8,214 nucleotides of DNA. Source: Cytophagales bacterium. GTDB taxonomy: Bacteria; Bacteroidota; Bacteroidia; Cytophagales; Cyclobacteriaceae. Location of the stretch: contig JAJCYL010000328.1 of assembly GCA_029262955.1 (NCBI GenBank), positions 1 to 8,214 on the forward strand, in the 5' to 3' direction. The position numbers were made by a program, and so were the translations under genes. Below, in pieces: positions 6,978-8,214 of the stretch. Positions within the stretch are counted from its first letter, which is position 1. Every line of letters begins with the position of its first letter. Under the pieces are notes generated by a model. That model saw only the letters and a list, made by a program, of their open reading frames with translations. It had not been told where the DNA came from and searched no databases.

Positions 6978-7004
6978 TAAAATAAGGGTTAAGTTAAGTA
7001 ACCC
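6978..7004 (-). terminator. Weak candidate terminator between folB and the DUF3307 gene
   Basis: On the minus strand, GGGTTA (7004-6999) and TAACCC (6991-6986) form a perfect 6-bp stem around a 7-base loop, followed by TTATTTT. This is 49 bases after the folB stop, the right place to end the DivIVA-folB transcript. The stem is short and the T-run is broken by an A. The neighbouring sequence also contains competing TTAAGT/ACTTAA pairings, so the call is tentative. Confidence 0.35.
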
Positions 7005-7052
7005 CAAACAAAAAACGATAATGTCACCCGTTCTATTCAAATAACACGAAAT

Positions 7053-7403
7053 TTATTTTGTAACCGTAACAGAGGCTCTTTCACAAGTTCCTCCCAGCGG
7101 CGGGTTTAGTTTAGAAACTTTAACCGTTACTTTTTCTACTCCATCATATCGCCGATATATCGCATTTAGAATCTTATCCGCCAAATGCTCAAGGAGATAA
7201 CTTGATCCCTCCAATTCCTTTTGAACAATCAGATAGACCTCTTCATAGTCGACAGTTAGGTTGATATCATCATTGATCGCAGCTTTTTGAAAATCCACAT
7301 CTAACTCCAAGTCTATCTCAAAAGAATTCCCGTTAGTGCGTTCGGCTTCATGAACACCATGAAAACCATGAAATTTAAGACCCTCCAGGGCTATAGTTCC
7401 CAT
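7053..7403 (-). CDS. folB: Dihydroneopterin aldolase FolB
   Basis: FolB converts 7,8-dihydroneopterin into 6-hydroxymethyl-7,8-dihydropterin and glycolaldehyde in cytoplasmic folate synthesis, usually as an octamer. The 116-residue length is standard. Aligning by eye to the S. aureus enzyme, the active-site residues are present: FHGFHGVHEAER with Glu21 (Glu22 there), VDYEEVY with Tyr53 (Tyr54), YLLEHLADKI with Glu72 (Glu74) and SKLNPPLGG with Lys98 (Lys100). The start codon follows the stop of the DivIVA-domain gene after a single base (TAAGATG), so the two are almost certainly co-transcribed and translationally coupled. No other folate gene is in the window. The pairing with a cell-shape or division protein has no obvious metabolic logic and may only reflect shared expression. 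Confidence 0.96.
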   Translation of the reverse strand: MGTIALEGLKFHGFHGVHEAERTNGNSFEIDLELDVDFQKAAINDDINLTVDYEEVYLIVQKELEGSSYLLEHLADKILNAIYRRYDGVEKVTVKVSKLNPPLGGTCERASVTVTK

Positions 7404-7404
7404 C

Positions 7405-8211
7405 TTAACTTAACTCATCAAAGAAAGATTGTTCCCCGGTTTCTTTCGTTGGCTTCGACTCCGGCTCTTCCTTGGCTTCTCCGTTTTCAGGTGCCTTCAC
7501 ATTCTCAGCCGGTGGATTTACCTCTTCTGGTACTGATATTTTGCGCTTTGGTGGCTCAGGAGATCGCATCGGTCGAGCCAGCTCAACTGGATTTTTTGTC
7601 CCTTCTTTCTTATGGCTGCTTGCCTCATAATCTCCCTCCATTCTTCTTGACAATTCCCTGGCCTTTTTAAGCTGTGGAGCAATATTTATCTCGGTATTTT
7701 TCTTCGAGATGCGCTCCAGTTTGTCAGCAATATCACTTGAAAGAGACTTCAATTCTGCTACCAAGCTCTCTCTTTGGTTTTCAATCGCTTTATATTGATG
7801 CTCCATCTTTCGAAGTTCGTCTTCCATCTCTTCAATTACCTCTCTTGTCTCAAGCTCTGCTTTTTCAATCATAGCCCTGGCTTTTGATTTGGCATCATTC
7901 ATTAAAGCCTCTGAATTTATATATGCCTCCTTTAAGTGAAGTTCGGCGGCTTTATTAGCCTGGTCGATCATATTAGCGCCAGTATCTTCAGCTGTTTTCA
8001 GAGTCTTGAACAATGAGCTTTCAACTTCCCGTAGTTTTTCGACCTCCTTTTGCGATGCTTCAAATTTTATTGCAAGTTCCTTCTTCTCATCCATTACTTT
8101 TTCCCATTCCTGAGAAAGAGTGAGCAGGAAGGCGTTTACTTCATCTTTATCATACCCACGGAGCTTCTTTTCAAATTGTTTTTGACGTATTTCTAGGGGT
8201 GTAATTTTCAT
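7405..8211 (-). CDS. DivIVA-domain coiled-coil protein
   Basis: A 268-residue cytoplasmic, probably membrane-associated scaffold of the DivIVA/GpsB type, a family that marks curved membrane at poles and division sites and recruits partners. Residues 1-29 match the B. subtilis DivIVA lipid-binding segment closely: ITPLEIRQKQF, then LRGYDKDEVNAFL. The membrane-inserting Phe17-Arg18 pair is Leu17-Arg18 here. Residues 30 to about 192 are heptad-rich, charged coiled coil with Ala/Glu/Lys stretches. Residues 193-256 are low-complexity, rich in Pro, Glu and Lys, and probably disordered. The protein ends in a hydrophobic-acidic tip, SFFDELS. The ATG at 8211 gives the canonical N-terminus, and only three bases of upstream sequence are in the window. 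folB starts one base after its stop. Family assignment is strong. A polar or divisional role in this Gram-negative lineage is inferred. Confidence 0.92.
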   Translation of the reverse strand: MKITPLEIRQKQFEKKLRGYDKDEVNAFLLTLSQEWEKVMDEKKELAIKFEASQKEVEKLREVESSLFKTLKTAEDTGANMIDQANKAAELHLKEAYINSEALMNDAKSKARAMIEKAELETREVIEEMEDELRKMEHQYKAIENQRESLVAELKSLSSDIADKLERISKKNTEINIAPQLKKARELSRRMEGDYEASSHKKEGTKNPVELARPMRSPEPPKRKISVPEEVNPPAENVKAPENGEAKEEPESKPTKETGEQSFFDELS

Positions 8212-8214
8212 GAT

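Noticed and set aside
6988..7414. The 11-mer GTTAAGTTAAG occurs at 6988-6998 on the plus strand and at 7404-7414 on the minus strand, forming inverted copies that flank folB.
   Set aside because: The word is low-complexity and AT-rich, and one copy is fixed by the last codons of the DivIVA gene (Leu-Ser-stop). No duplicated target site or mobile gene is present. Chance is the simplest reading.

Overview
The window looks like chromosomal core DNA from a Bacteroidota bacterium, most likely a Cytophagales-type organism. This rests on the protein flavour of RecJ, LptB, the bacterial GH3 protein and the DivIVA-domain protein, on AT-rich sequence, on the absence of Shine-Dalgarno sequences before the starts, and on an exact match to the Bacteroidota -7 element. 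No mobile element, CRISPR array, tRNA or rRNA was seen. Coding density is very high and no gap exceeds about 125 bases.

Left part (1-1210, minus strand): a two-gene unit. A secreted M28-family zinc aminopeptidase is followed, with an 11-base overlap, by the first 108 codons of a DNA-3-methyladenine glycosylase I (tag) that runs off the left edge. A 124-base divergent intergenic region (1211-1334) separates it from the rightward genes.

Middle part (1335-6566, plus strand): a secreted protein of unknown function, then recJ (single-strand 5'-3' exonuclease), lptB (cytoplasmic ATPase of the LPS exporter) and a GH3-family adenylate-forming enzyme. Gaps are short (48, 16 and 74 bases), so co-transcription is plausible. 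The most interesting non-coding signal is here. Two imperfect 12-bp hairpins, one before recJ and one before the GH3 gene, each end exactly 3 bases before the start codon, and the GH3 start is a TTG.

Right part (6563-8211, minus strand): a DivIVA-domain coiled-coil protein, then folB (dihydroneopterin aldolase) starting 1 base after its stop, then a small DUF3307-type membrane protein without an ATG start. The DUF3307 gene converges on the GH3 gene with a 4-base overlap of the 3' ends. A weak hairpin lies between folB and the DUF3307 gene.

The genes are mostly housekeeping: DNA repair (tag, recJ), envelope export (lptB), folate synthesis (folB) and polar/division organisation (DivIVA). I found no clear novel defence or mobile system. 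The items most worth checking are the paired start-abutting hairpins, the GH3 enzyme, the uncharacterised secreted protein, the His/Asp-bearing DUF3307 membrane protein and the C-terminal tail of the DivIVA protein.
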